Source: Streptomyces sp. ACA25
Lineage (GTDB): Bacteria; Actinomycetota; Actinomycetes; Streptomycetales; Streptomycetaceae
Direction of reading: 5' to 3'
DNA length: 64,000 nucleotides
NCBI RefSeq assembly: GCF_028200735.1
Contig: NZ_JAQKPV010000007.1
Location: 1 to 64,000 of the forward strand
Below are positions 31,591-41,000 of this stretch, piece by piece (position 1 is the first letter of the stretch; every line of letters starts with the position of its first letter). The position numbers and the translations under genes were made by a program. The notes under the pieces are model-generated. The model did no database searches. It saw only the letters and a program-made list of their open reading frames with translations, and had not been told where the DNA came from.

Positions 31591-33018
31591 TCACGAGCCT
31601 CCGGTGTGCAGCTGGAATGCTGCCCGCCGGATCCGGCGGGCGACCGCGGGCTCCGGGTGGACGGCGGCCAGGGCCAGCAGGACCTGCACCGTACGGGGGT
31701 GCCCGCAGGTGCGGACCTCCTGGAGCAGTGCGCCGACGGTCGGCTGCACCGCGGCCTCCAGGTGGTCGAGCAGCAGCCGGGCGGCGCCGTGGTCGTGCGC
31801 GGCGGAGGCGGTGTCGACCCACAGCCAGGTCGCCTCCTCGCGGGTGAGCACGGTGAGGAGGGCCTCCGTGCCGTCCTCCGGCTCGCCGGTCTCCTGCTCG
31901 GCGAGCCACAGGAGGGCGTACGGGCGCAGTGCGGGCTCCTCGGTGACGGCGCGGACGGCGTCCTGGGCGGGGGCGCCGACGACCCGCAGGGCTTCGAAGG
32001 CCAGCCCTCGGATCAGCGCGTCCTCCCCCCGGGCGGCGTCCAGCAGTTCGGCGACCGCCGGTCCGGTGGTCCGGGCTGCGAGCCAGGCGCGGTACTCGGC
32101 GCGGGCCGGACCGGGGGTGAGGGTGGCGCAGCCGCGAAGCATGCCCACCGCGGACTGTTCGATGTTGCCGACCGGGCTCTGGGCGGCGATGCAGATGTGT
32201 TCCAGCTTGGTCCAGGTCGCCCAGCTGCCGAGCTCCGTCAGCCGGGCCCGAGCCGGAAGGCCGTCGCGTTCCTGCAGGCTGAGTGCGCCGACGGCGGCCA
32301 GCGCGTCCAGGGCCCAGCCGAGCAGCCGGACCAGCTCCGCCTCCTCCCCGGGTGCCTGGCCCGGCACGGGGCCGTCGGACTCACCGGCGGTGGCGGCCTC
32401 GGCACGTTCGGCACGCAGCTCGGCGACCCGCTGCAGCAGCAGTTCACGCAGTCCGGCCTCGGTCACGGGACCGTCGGAGAGCTGCATCACGGAGAGGAGT
32501 TGCGGGACGGCGCTGACCACCTCGGCCACCGCGTGCGGGTCGGCGTCGTCGGGTGCGGACCGGGCCAGCGACCAGCCGTCGAAGAGCGCGACCCAGCCGC
32601 GCAGGACGGCGGAGTCGTCGCGTTCCCAGGCGCGCAGCCGCCAGCCCGCCCGGACTCCGCCCTCGGCGTCCTCGTCCGCCCCGTACTCGACCAGTCCCGC
32701 GAGCCGCGCGCGGCTCCAGTGGTCGCGTACCTGGCCGGGTGTCAGGCCGAGCTCCCCGGAGGCCGCCCCGGGGTCCGGTCCGGGCGCGGTGCCGGTGCGG
32801 TGCGCCCAGCGGGCCAGCCGCACCGCATCGGACAGGAACGCCCTGGCCTGCCGGGCGAGTTGTTCCTGGGAGAGGGCACCCCTTGGCGGCCGGGCGGGCC
32901 GGCGACGGGCGGCCGACGAGGCGTCCTTCGTGGCAGCGGTGGGTTGTGCAGGCACTCCGGGGACTTCGGGTACTCCGGGAAGAAGATGCAGCCGGGGCTC
33001 GCGCGGAGAGTACGTCAC
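31591..33018 (-). CDS. Conserved large hypothetical protein
   Basis: Protein of 475 residues from the GTG at 33018. The N-terminal ~150 residues include a Pro-rich linker and a region LGLTPGQVRDHWSRARLAGL, possibly a winged-helix type fold. The rest is helical with repeated Ala/Leu-rich segments (LDALAAVGALSLQ, LIRGLAFEALRVVGA, VQVLLALAAVHPEPAVARRI), like HEAT-type repeats. No catalytic motif is visible. The upstream extension of the frame to 33573 mirrors another gene. Role unknown. Confidence 0.75.
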   Translation of the reverse strand: MTYSPREPRLHLLPGVPEVPGVPAQPTAATKDASSAARRRPARPPRGALSQEQLARQARAFLSDAVRLARWAHRTGTAPGPDPGAASGELGLTPGQVRDHWSRARLAGLVEYGADEDAEGGVRAGWRLRAWERDDSAVLRGWVALFDGWSLARSAPDDADPHAVAEVVSAVPQLLSVMQLSDGPVTEAGLRELLLQRVAELRAERAEAATAGESDGPVPGQAPGEEAELVRLLGWALDALAAVGALSLQERDGLPARARLTELGSWATWTKLEHICIAAQSPVGNIEQSAVGMLRGCATLTPGPARAEYRAWLAARTTGPAVAELLDAARGEDALIRGLAFEALRVVGAPAQDAVRAVTEEPALRPYALLWLAEQETGEPEDGTEALLTVLTREEATWLWVDTASAAHDHGAARLLLDHLEAAVQPTVGALLQEVRTCGHPRTVQVLLALAAVHPEPAVARRIRRAAFQLHTGGS

Positions 33019-33071
33019 GGAAGCAGTCTCACCGCTGAGGGCACGAAAGCCCAAACTCCCCGTACAGCGAC

Positions 33072-34208
33072 TCAGATGAGTGGGGTGAGGAAGCGGCGCA
33101 GCGCCTCCTCGTAACTGCTCGGGCCGGCGTTCCACATGGCGGCGTGCCCGGCGTTGGCGACACTGTGCAGCGTGACGTTGGCGGGGTGCCGGTCGGCGAA
33201 CCGGCGGGAGACATCCCAGGGGGCGACGGAGTCCGCGGGGCCGTGCACCAGCAGCATGGGACGGGGTGCCCCGTCCGGCCGGGTGTCCGCGTCCGGCGGG
33301 GTGGCGTGGTCCAAGGCGATGCGCGCGCGGGCGGCGGCGACGGCCAGCGGCAGCAGTGGCCGGGGGACGCCGCGGTCCGCGGCCAGCGCCCGCAGGGTGG
33401 CCGCAGGATCGAGCACCGGTGAGTCGAGGACGATCCCGGCGATCCGGTCGCGCAGCGCGGAGCGGGCGGCGGTGTGCAGGGCCATGGCGGCTCCCACCGA
33501 CCAGCCGTACAGCAGCACCCGCCGGGCTCCGAAGCGCACGGCGTAATGGACGGCCGCGTCGGCGTCCCGCCACTCCTGGGTGCCGAGCCGGCTCAGGCCG
33601 TCCGGGAGGGGCGGGGCGCCAAGGTCGCCCCGGTATGCGGGCAGCAGCACGGGGAACCGGTGCTGCTGCAGGAAGGGGAGAACGTTCAGCGGATGCTCCC
33701 GGCCCGAGCCGAGCCCGTGCAGGGTGACGATCCAGGTGTCCCGGTGGCCGGGCACGAACCAGGCGGGCAGCTTTCCGTCCGCACCGGGGATGTCCACGTC
33801 CGCGCAGGTGATGCCCAGAGCGGAGTGCGGATCCCCCTCGTACAGCTGCGGGGTGAGCTTCACCCGCGTGCCGGCGGTGAGGTCCCCGTGGCTGATCCGC
33901 TCCAGGCGGCGCACCACCGTGTCCGCCTCACCGGGTTCGTCGAGTACCGGCCCGACGACGGCACGGCAGGTCCGGCCGGAAATGCCGTACCGGCCGGGGC
34001 GCAGGGTGGCCAGGGTGCGGGTGAGGGCGATCCGGTCGGACTCCACGCTGTGCACGGTGAGCTCCGGGCCGTGGAACCCGGCCGGCTCCCCGCGTTCGGG
34101 GTGGGTGCGCAGCGCGGCGCCACCGGCGATCCGGCCGGCGGCGACCGCAGCCGCCCCGGCACCCAACAGAGCTGTCGCGGCCAGGGCCGCCGAGGTTCGC
34201 CGACGCAT
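33072..34208 (-). CDS. Alpha/beta hydrolase, membrane-anchored or secreted
   Basis: Protein of 378 residues with an N-terminal hydrophobic signal or anchor (ALAATALLGAGAAAVAA). The alpha/beta fold has the oxyanion region VTLHGLGSGREHPLNVL, the nucleophile elbow LLYGWSVGAAMALH (Ser), the acid region MLLVHGPADSVAPWD and the catalytic His in SVANAGHAAMWNAG. All triad residues are present. It resembles bacterial prolyl-oligopeptidase-like or BEM46-type lipases; the substrate is unknown. The plus-strand frames over it are mirrors. Confidence 0.88.
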   Translation of the reverse strand: MRRRTSAALAATALLGAGAAAVAAGRIAGGAALRTHPERGEPAGFHGPELTVHSVESDRIALTRTLATLRPGRYGISGRTCRAVVGPVLDEPGEADTVVRRLERISHGDLTAGTRVKLTPQLYEGDPHSALGITCADVDIPGADGKLPAWFVPGHRDTWIVTLHGLGSGREHPLNVLPFLQQHRFPVLLPAYRGDLGAPPLPDGLSRLGTQEWRDADAAVHYAVRFGARRVLLYGWSVGAAMALHTAARSALRDRIAGIVLDSPVLDPAATLRALAADRGVPRPLLPLAVAAARARIALDHATPPDADTRPDGAPRPMLLVHGPADSVAPWDVSRRFADRHPANVTLHSVANAGHAAMWNAGPSSYEEALRRFLTPLI

Positions 34209-34308
34209 ATCTCCCAGGATGCAGGCATCACGCCGGGGCGGCGACCGGACGCGCGGGCGGGACGCGGTCGGCGGACAGGGCGGGACGCACCTGCGCGGGG
34301 GGCCGTGC

Positions 34309-34980
34309 TCAGCCGCCGCGCGGCTGACCGTAGGACCGCAGCTTCTCCGCCACCCGGCCGACTTCGGCCGCGGGCAGCAGACTGGGGGTGCGGCCGGGGA
34401 CGGAGGAGGCGGCGAGCCAGACCCGGCACATCCATTCCAGCTGCGCGGTGTTCGCGCAGGCCTCCTCGAGGCTGCGGCCGTACACCAGGGTGCCGTGGTT
34501 GCGCAGCAGGCAGCCGCTGCGGTCGCGGAGCGCGGTGAGCAGGTGCGCGGCGAGTTCCTCGGAGCCGTAGGTGGCGTAGGGCGCGACCCGGACGGGGCCG
34601 CCGAACACGGCCGCCAGGTAGTGGATGGGCGGCAGCTCGTCGACGAGCGTGGAAACGGCGGTGGCGTGCACCGCGTGGGTGTGCACGACCGCCGCCGCGT
34701 CGGTGCTGCGGTAGACGGCCAGGTGCAGGGGCAGTTCGCTGGTCGGTTCCAGGGTGCCGGCCCTGCGGCGGCCGTCCCGGTCGACGGCGAGCAGGTCCTC
34801 GGGGCCGAGCCGGTCGTAAGGGACTCCGGTCGGGGTGACCAGGATGATGTCGCCCAGCCGCACCGAGAGGTTGCCGGAGGTGCCGACGACGAGGCCGTCG
34901 GCGACGGTTCGGCGGGCCGCCGCCACCAGTTCCCGCCACGCGGTCCGCAGCTCCGGGCTGTTCATCCGTGGGTCACTCAT
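34309..34980 (-). CDS. Class II aldolase/adducin family protein
   Basis: Cytoplasmic protein of 223 residues similar to L-fuculose-phosphate aldolase. The phosphate loop is VVGTSGNLSVR, the metal ligands are HTHAVHATAV and later NHGTLVYG (three His), and the acid residue lies in the LEPTSELPLHLAVYR segment. The reaction would be a zinc-dependent aldol cleavage of a phosphorylated sugar or a related C-C cleavage. It is the last minus-strand gene before the cobalamin riboswitch. The exact substrate is unknown. Confidence 0.88.
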   Translation of the reverse strand: MSDPRMNSPELRTAWRELVAAARRTVADGLVVGTSGNLSVRLGDIILVTPTGVPYDRLGPEDLLAVDRDGRRRAGTLEPTSELPLHLAVYRSTDAAAVVHTHAVHATAVSTLVDELPPIHYLAAVFGGPVRVAPYATYGSEELAAHLLTALRDRSGCLLRNHGTLVYGRSLEEACANTAQLEWMCRVWLAASSVPGRTPSLLPAAEVGRVAEKLRSYGQPRGG

Positions 34981-35255
34981 GCCTCGCCCTTTCCGTTCCC
35001 GGCGCCACGGGCGCCGGTGTCCCCCGGTCGGGGCGGGACACCGCGCCGGTTTCGGCGTTCGTTGCGCTGCTCACCCTAGGCCCGGCTCTCTCCCCTGTGG
35101 CCCGCCCGGTCCGGTCGGCCGCGGTGTGCGGCACCGGGTCCTGGTGTCCTGTCACCTTGCCGGGCCGCCCGCCGCCGGGGCGGGGGATCCAGGCCGGCCG
35201 TGGGACTGCTCACACCTTCCGTCGCAGGTCAAGGCGGAGTTGACGCCCCTCGCCG

Positions 35256-35430
35256 CGCGTGGTGGACTCTCCTGAGCCAATACGGCGGCAGGAGAGGAAG
35301 CCGGTGCGAATCCGGCGCGGTCCCGCCACTGTCACCGGGGAGCGCTCCCCCAACCCGAACGTCACGGCCCGGAGTTACGGGCTGGAAGGCCGGGGGATGC
35401 GCGGATCCGGGAGCCAGGAGACTCTCGCCG
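35256..35430 (+). ncRNA. Cobalamin (adenosylcobalamin) riboswitch
   Basis: The conserved core is present in order: GGAAGCCGGTGCGAATCC at 35296, then CGGTCCCGCCACTGTCACCGG, and the B12-box GCCAGGAGAC at 35413-35422. An outer stem joins ACTCTCCT (35266) and the AGGAGACT region. It lies upstream of the cobD-cobC gene run and should switch that run off when adenosylcobalamin is abundant. The boundaries are approximate. Confidence 0.93.
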
Positions 35431-35477
35431 CCGGTCGAGTCGAGCCAGGGCGCGGACCCTGAGTGAGGACCATCGCC

Positions 35478-35555
35478 ATGCCAGGCAGCTCTTACCTGCC
35501 CTCGTCACCACCTCCTCCTTGTCCCCTGCCCGCACGAGGTGCGACGGCGGGCTGA
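35478..35555 (+). CDS. Possible 25-codon leader ORF between riboswitch and cobD
   Basis: The ATG at 35478 follows GTGAGGA at a good distance and opens MPGSSYLPSSPPPPCPLPAR, ending RGATAG and TGA at 35553-35555. The cobD ATG follows 4 bp later, so cobD may be translated by coupling. Four consecutive prolines could slow ribosomes. A CAGGG/CCCTG stem just before the ribosome binding site could hide it when B12 is bound. Confidence 0.4.
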   Translation: MPGSSYLPSSPPPPCPLPARGATAG

Positions 35556-35559
35556 CCAC

Positions 35560-36573
35560 ATGCGTGCGCATCACACACTTGCGTACGGCATGGGCCTGGG
35601 CTATCTGGCCGACCTGCTCCTGGGCGACCCCCGCCGGGGCCACCCGGTGGCCGCCTTCGGGCGGGCCGCCGCGGCTGCCGAACGTGGCATGTGGCGAGAC
35701 CAGCGGGCCGCCGGAGTCCGGTACACCGCGCTGTGCGCCGGCGGAACGGTCCTCACCGCCGCCGCCCTGTCCGCAGTGGCCTCCCGTGCCGCACGGCAGT
35801 GCCGGGGCCCCGCCGCCCTCGCGCCGGCCGCGCTGACCGCCCTCACCACCTGGGCGGCGCTGGGCGGCACCAGCCTGGCCCGGGAGGCGCGGTACGTGGC
35901 CGCCGCGCTGAGCGAGGGAGATCTCGACCGTGCCAGGGAGCTGCTCCCCCGCCTGTGCGGCCGGGACCCCCAGGCGCTGGACGCCGACGGGCTCGCCCGC
36001 GCGGTCGTCGAGTCCGTCGCCGAGAACACCTCGGACGCCGTGGTGGGAGCCCTGGTCTGGGGGGCGGTCGCCGGGGTTCCCGGGCTGGCCGGGTTCCGGG
36101 CCGTCAACACCCTGGACGCGATGGTCGGTCACCGTTCGCCGCGCCACCTGCGGTTCGGCTGGGCGTCGGCCCGGCTGGACGACGCCGCCGGGCTGCCCGG
36201 TTCCCGGCTCGGCGCGGCGCTTGCCGTCGCCGCCGGGCCCGACCCGCGCGGCGGGGTCCGGGCCTGGCGGGCGGACGCGGCCCGGCACCCCAGTCCCAAC
36301 GCCGGTCCGGTGGAAGCCGCCTTCGCCGGCGCCCTGGGCGTCCGGCTGGGCGGTGCGCTGTCCTACGGCGGCCGGGCCGAGCACCGCCCGGTCCTCAACC
36401 CGGCGGGCCGGGCCGTCGCCCCCGCGGACATCGAGCGGGCCGTTCGGCTCTCGCGACGCGTGGGCCTGCTCTCGCTGCTGGTCACCACAGGTGCCCGGCC
36501 GGCCGTCGCCGCCCTGCGGGCACGGCGGTCACGTCGGGCCGCGGGGCCTGCGGGACCGGAGGTGCGGGGATGA
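35560..36573 (+). CDS. cobD: Adenosylcobinamide-phosphate synthase
   Basis: Integral membrane enzyme of 337 residues (CbiB/CobD) that joins aminopropanol (phosphate) to adenosylcobyric acid. It has the family N-terminus YLADLLLGDPRRGHPVAAFG, the conserved SVAENTSDAVVGALVWGAVA and NTLDAMVGHRSPRHLRFGWA segments, and HPSPNAGPVEAAFAGALGV. The ATG at 35560 has only a weak GGCGGG upstream and lies 4 bp behind a possible leader ORF. A start at a GTG (35539) is less likely. The stop overlaps cobQ by 4 bp. Confidence 0.92.
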   Translation: MRAHHTLAYGMGLGYLADLLLGDPRRGHPVAAFGRAAAAAERGMWRDQRAAGVRYTALCAGGTVLTAAALSAVASRAARQCRGPAALAPAALTALTTWAALGGTSLAREARYVAAALSEGDLDRARELLPRLCGRDPQALDADGLARAVVESVAENTSDAVVGALVWGAVAGVPGLAGFRAVNTLDAMVGHRSPRHLRFGWASARLDDAAGLPGSRLGAALAVAAGPDPRGGVRAWRADAARHPSPNAGPVEAAFAGALGVRLGGALSYGGRAEHRPVLNPAGRAVAPADIERAVRLSRRVGLLSLLVTTGARPAVAALRARRSRRAAGPAGPEVRG

Positions 36574-38075
36574 CCGGCGCGCTGCTGGTGGCGGGGACCA
36601 CCTCGGACGCCGGCAAGAGCGTGGTCACCGCCGGCATCTGCCGCTGGCTGGCCCGTCAGGGTCTGAAGGTCGCGCCGTTCAAGGCCCAGAACATGTCCCT
36701 CAACTCGTACGTGACGCGGGAGGGTGCCGAGATCGGGCGGGCGCAGGCCATGCAGGCCGCGGCGGCCCGCGTGGAGCCGCACGCCCTGATGAACCCGGTG
36801 CTGCTCAAGCCCGGTGGTGAGCGCAGCAGCCAGGTGGTCCTGCTGGGGAAGCCCGCCGGGGAGCTGACGGCGCGGGGCTACCACCAGGAGCGGCGCGGCC
36901 GGCTGCTGCGGACGGTGACCGACTGCCTGGCCGAGCTGCGCGCCACTCATGACGCGGTGATCTGCGAGGGCGCCGGCAGTCCGGCCGAGATCAACCTGCG
37001 GCAGGGAGACATCGTCAACATGGGGCTGGCCCGCGCGGCGCGGCTGCCCGTCGTGGTGGTCGGCGACATCGACCGTGGTGGTGTGTTCGCCTCGTTCTTC
37101 GGCACCACAGCGCTGCTGTCCGCCGGGGACCAGGAACTGATCGCGGGTTATCTGGTGAACAAGTTCCGCGGCGATGTGTCGCTCCTGGAGCCGGGGCTGG
37201 AGATGCTGAGCCGGCTGACCGGGCGGCCGTTCCTGGGGGTGCTGCCCCATCGTGACGGGCTCGGCATCGACGAGGAGGACGGTCTGGGTCTGTCCCCGCG
37301 CGGCGTTTTCCGGGAGAACACCGCTGCCGCGCCGTACGGCGCCGAGGTGCTGCGGGTCGCGGTCCTGCCGTTGCCGCTGATGTCCAACTTCACCGACGTG
37401 GACGCGCTGGCCGCCGAGCCCGGCGTGGCCGTCCGGTTCACCGACCGGGCCGAGGAGCTGGCGGACGCCGACCTGGTGGTGATCCCCGGTACCCGCGGGA
37501 CCGTGCGGGCCCTGCAGTGGCTGCGTGACCGAGGCCTGGCCGCTGCGCTCTCCCGGCGGGCCGCCGAGGGCCGGCCGGTGCTGGGCATCTGCGGCGGTTT
37601 CCAGCTGCTGGGCGAACGGATCGAGGACGAGGTGGAGTCCCGCGCCGGGACGGTCCGCGGGCTGGGTCTGCTGCCGGTCCGGGTGCGCTTCAGCCCCGAG
37701 AAGACCCTGGCCCGGCCTTCGGGCGAGGAGTTCGGCGAACCGGTGCAGGGCTACGAGATCCACCACGGTGTGGCCGAGGTGCGGGGCGGGGAGCCCTTCC
37801 TGGACGGCTGCCGGTCCGGGGCCGTCCGTGGGACGCACTGGCACGGCTCCCTGGAGAGCGACAGCTTCCGCCGGGCGTTTCTGCGGCGGGTCGCCGCCGA
37901 GGCGGGCCGTGCCTTCGTCCCGGCACCCCACACCTGTTTCGCCGGACTGCGCGAGGAACAGCTCGAGAGGCTGGGAGACCTCATCGAGGAACACGCCGAC
38001 ACCGCGGCACTGCTGCGGCTCATCGAGGAGGGCGCCCCGAGCGGCCTCCCCTTCGTACCTCCGGGAGCGCCATGA
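36570..38075 (+). CDS. cobQ: Cobyric acid synthase
   Basis: Amidotransferase of 501 residues that amidates four side chains of adenosylcobyrinic a,c-diamide. The N-terminal ATP-binding domain has VAGTTSDAGKSVVTAGICRW, then FKAQNMSLNSYVT and CEGAGSPAEINLR. The glutamine amidotransferase domain has the nucleophile Cys in LGICGGFQLLG and the catalytic His in YEIHHG. It overlaps both cobD and cobN by 4 bp and is thus translationally coupled. Confidence 0.95.
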   Translation: MTGALLVAGTTSDAGKSVVTAGICRWLARQGLKVAPFKAQNMSLNSYVTREGAEIGRAQAMQAAAARVEPHALMNPVLLKPGGERSSQVVLLGKPAGELTARGYHQERRGRLLRTVTDCLAELRATHDAVICEGAGSPAEINLRQGDIVNMGLARAARLPVVVVGDIDRGGVFASFFGTTALLSAGDQELIAGYLVNKFRGDVSLLEPGLEMLSRLTGRPFLGVLPHRDGLGIDEEDGLGLSPRGVFRENTAAAPYGAEVLRVAVLPLPLMSNFTDVDALAAEPGVAVRFTDRAEELADADLVVIPGTRGTVRALQWLRDRGLAAALSRRAAEGRPVLGICGGFQLLGERIEDEVESRAGTVRGLGLLPVRVRFSPEKTLARPSGEEFGEPVQGYEIHHGVAEVRGGEPFLDGCRSGAVRGTHWHGSLESDSFRRAFLRRVAAEAGRAFVPAPHTCFAGLREEQLERLGDLIEEHADTAALLRLIEEGAPSGLPFVPPGAP

Positions 38076-41000
38076 GCACGGGTACCACCGTTCTGCTGCT
38101 GTCCACCGCCGACACCGATCTGCTCGCCGCCCGGGCGTCGGGCGCCCCGTACCGCATCGCCAACCCGGTCCGGGTCGAGGTGGCCGGGGAGCTGCCCGCG
38201 CTGCTGGAGGGGGTGGACGTGGTGGTACTGCGGCTGCTGGGCGGCAAACGCGCCTGGGAGGACGGCATCGCCGCGCTGCGGGCCTCCGGGATCCCCACCG
38301 TGCTGCTGGGCGGTGAGTCGGTGCCGGACGCCGAGCTGATGGCCGAGTCGACGGTGCCGGCCGGTGTCGTCGCGGAGTCCCTGAAGTACCTCGTCGAGGG
38401 TGGACCGGGGAACCTGGCGGAGCTGACCCGTTTCCTGTCCGACACGGTGCTGCTGACCGGCCAGGGGTTCGCCGAGCCGCGGCGGATGCCCGCCTTCGGA
38501 GTGCGCGGGGAGCGCGAGCAGCGCCCCGGCCGGCCCACCGTAGGGGTGCTGTTCTACCGGGCTCACGAGCTGTCCGGGAACGCGGCGTTCATCGACGAAC
38601 TGTGTGACGCGCTGGAGGAGCGCGGCGCCAACGCACTGCCCGTTTACTGCGGTTCGCTGCGGGGAGCGGACCCGGAGCTGTACCGGCTGCTGGGCCGGGC
38701 GGACGCGCTGATCGCGACGGTGCTGGCCTCCGGAGGCACCCGGGCGAGTGACGCCTCGGCGGGCGGGGACGACGAGGCCTGGGACATCGGGGCGCTCGCC
38801 GAGCTGGACGTGCCGGTACTGCAGGGCCTGTGCCTGACCGGTTCGCGGGCGGCCTGGGAGGACTCGGACGCGGCGCTGTCACCGATGGACGCCGCCATGC
38901 AGGTGGCGATTCCGGAATTCGACGGCCGGCTGATCACGGTGCCGTTCTCGTTCAAGGAGCAGAACGGCGACGGGATCTTCACCTACGCGGCGGACCCGGA
39001 GCGGGCCCGCCGGGTCGCCGGGATCGCGGTGCGGCACGCGGCGCTGCGGCACACCCCGAACCGCACCAAGCGGCTCGGCCTGGTCTTCACCGCCTACCCG
39101 ACGAAGCACTCCCGGGTCGGCAACGCGGTCGGCCTGGACACCCCGGCCTCGGCGGTGCGGCTGCTGGACGCGCTGCGGGCGGCGGGTTACGAGGTGCCCG
39201 GATACCCCGGCGAGGGCGACGAGCTGATCCACCGGCTGATCGCCGCGGGCGGGCACGACGTGGAGTGGCTGACGGAGGAGCAGCTGGCCTCCGCGCCCGC
39301 CCGCGTACCGCTGCGGGACTACCAGGAGTGGTTCGCGGCCCTGGACCCCGGGCTGCGGGACGCGGTGCGGGAGCACTGGGGCGAGCCGCCCGGCTCGCTG
39401 TACGTGGACGGTGACGACATCGTGCTGGCGTCCCTGCAGTTCGGCAACGCGGTGGTCATGATCCAGCCGCCGCGGGGCTTCGGTGAGAACCCGATCGCCA
39501 TCTACCACGACCCGGACCTGCCGCCCTCCCACCACTACCTGGCCGCCTACCGCTGGCTGGACCACACCTTCGGCGCGGACGCGGTCGTCCACCTGGGCAA
39601 GCACGGCACGATGGAGTGGCTGCCCGGCAAGGGGCTCGGGCTGTCGGCCGGCTGCGCTCCGGACGCGGTGCTCGGCGAACTGCCGCTGGTGTACCCGTTC
39701 ATCGTCAACGACCCGGGCGAGGGCACGCAGGCCAAGCGTCGAGGGCACGCGACCGTGGTGGACCACCTGGTGCCGCCGATGGCGCGCGCCGACTCCTACG
39801 GCGACCTGGCGAAGCTGGAGCAGTTGCTGGACGAGTACGCGCTGGTGTGCGACCTGGACCCGGCGAAAGCACCGGCGGTGCGCAGTCAGATCTGGACGCT
39901 GGTACGTGCCGCGGAGCTGCACCACGACCTGCACGTGGACGAGCAGCCGGACGAGGATTCCTTCGACGACTTCGTGATGCATGTCGACGGCTGGCTGTGC
40001 GAGATCAAGGACGTGCAGATCCGCGACGGCCTGCACATCCTGGGCGACGGCCCGGTGGGCGAGCCGCGCGTCAACCTGGTACTTGCCGTGCTGCGTTCGG
40101 CACAGATGTGGGGCGGGGTCGGGGGCGCGCTGCCCGGCCTCCGGGCAGTGCTGGCCGAGCATGCCGGGCTGGTGGAGAAGGAGTTGCTCGCCGAGCCGGG
40201 TGCCCGGCTGGCGGTGCCCGAGGCGCTGACCTCGCTGGCCGCCGGCCCGGCCCGCACCGCCTCGGACGCCGTCGATCTGCTGGAGGAGCTGGCCCGCCGG
40301 CTGGTCCTCGGCATGGAGGAGCGGGACTGGGCGCTTCCGGCGGTGCGGAATGTGGTGACGGAGGTGCTCGGCACCGAACTGCCCGGGGCGGTCGCGGTGC
40401 TGGAGTTCGCGGCCGAGGAGCTGGTACCCCGGCTGGCCGGCACCCGGGACGAGATCGGGAACGTCCTGCACGCCCTGAACGGGGGCTACGTCCCGGCCGG
40501 GCCGTCCGGGTCACCGACCCGGGGGCTGGTCAACGTGCTGCCGACCGGGCGGAACTTCTACTCGGTGGACCCCAAGTCGATCCCCTCACGGCTGTCCTGG
40601 GAGGTGGGCTGCGCCCTGGCGGACTCCCTCCTGGCCCGGCACCTGGCCGACCACGGCAGCTACCCGGCGTCGGTGGGCCTCACCGTGTGGGGCACCTCGT
40701 GCATGCGGACCCAGGGCGATGACATCTCCGAGATCCTGGCCCTGCTGGGCTGCCGCCCGGTGTGGGACGACGCCTCGCGGCGGGTGACGGGCTTCGAGAT
40801 CATCCCGCTGCCGGAGCTGGGCCGCCCGCGCATCGATGTGACGGTGCGGATCTCCGGGTTCTTCCGCGACGCCTTCCCGCACGTGATCGCCCTGATCGAC
40901 GAGGCGGTACGGGCGGTGGCGGAGCTGGAGGAACCGGCCGACCGGAACCACGTACGGGCCCACGCGGACCAGGACACCGCCGGGCACGGCGACCGCCGCC

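Noticed and set aside
29382..31847. Plus-strand frame of about 821 codons opposite the ABC-F gene
   Set aside because: Mirror of a certain gene; the translation is rich in His, Gln, Val and Asp in the manner of reverse-read high-GC genes.
38879..40471. Minus-strand frame of about 530 codons inside cobN
   Set aside because: Mirror of cobN with no motif.
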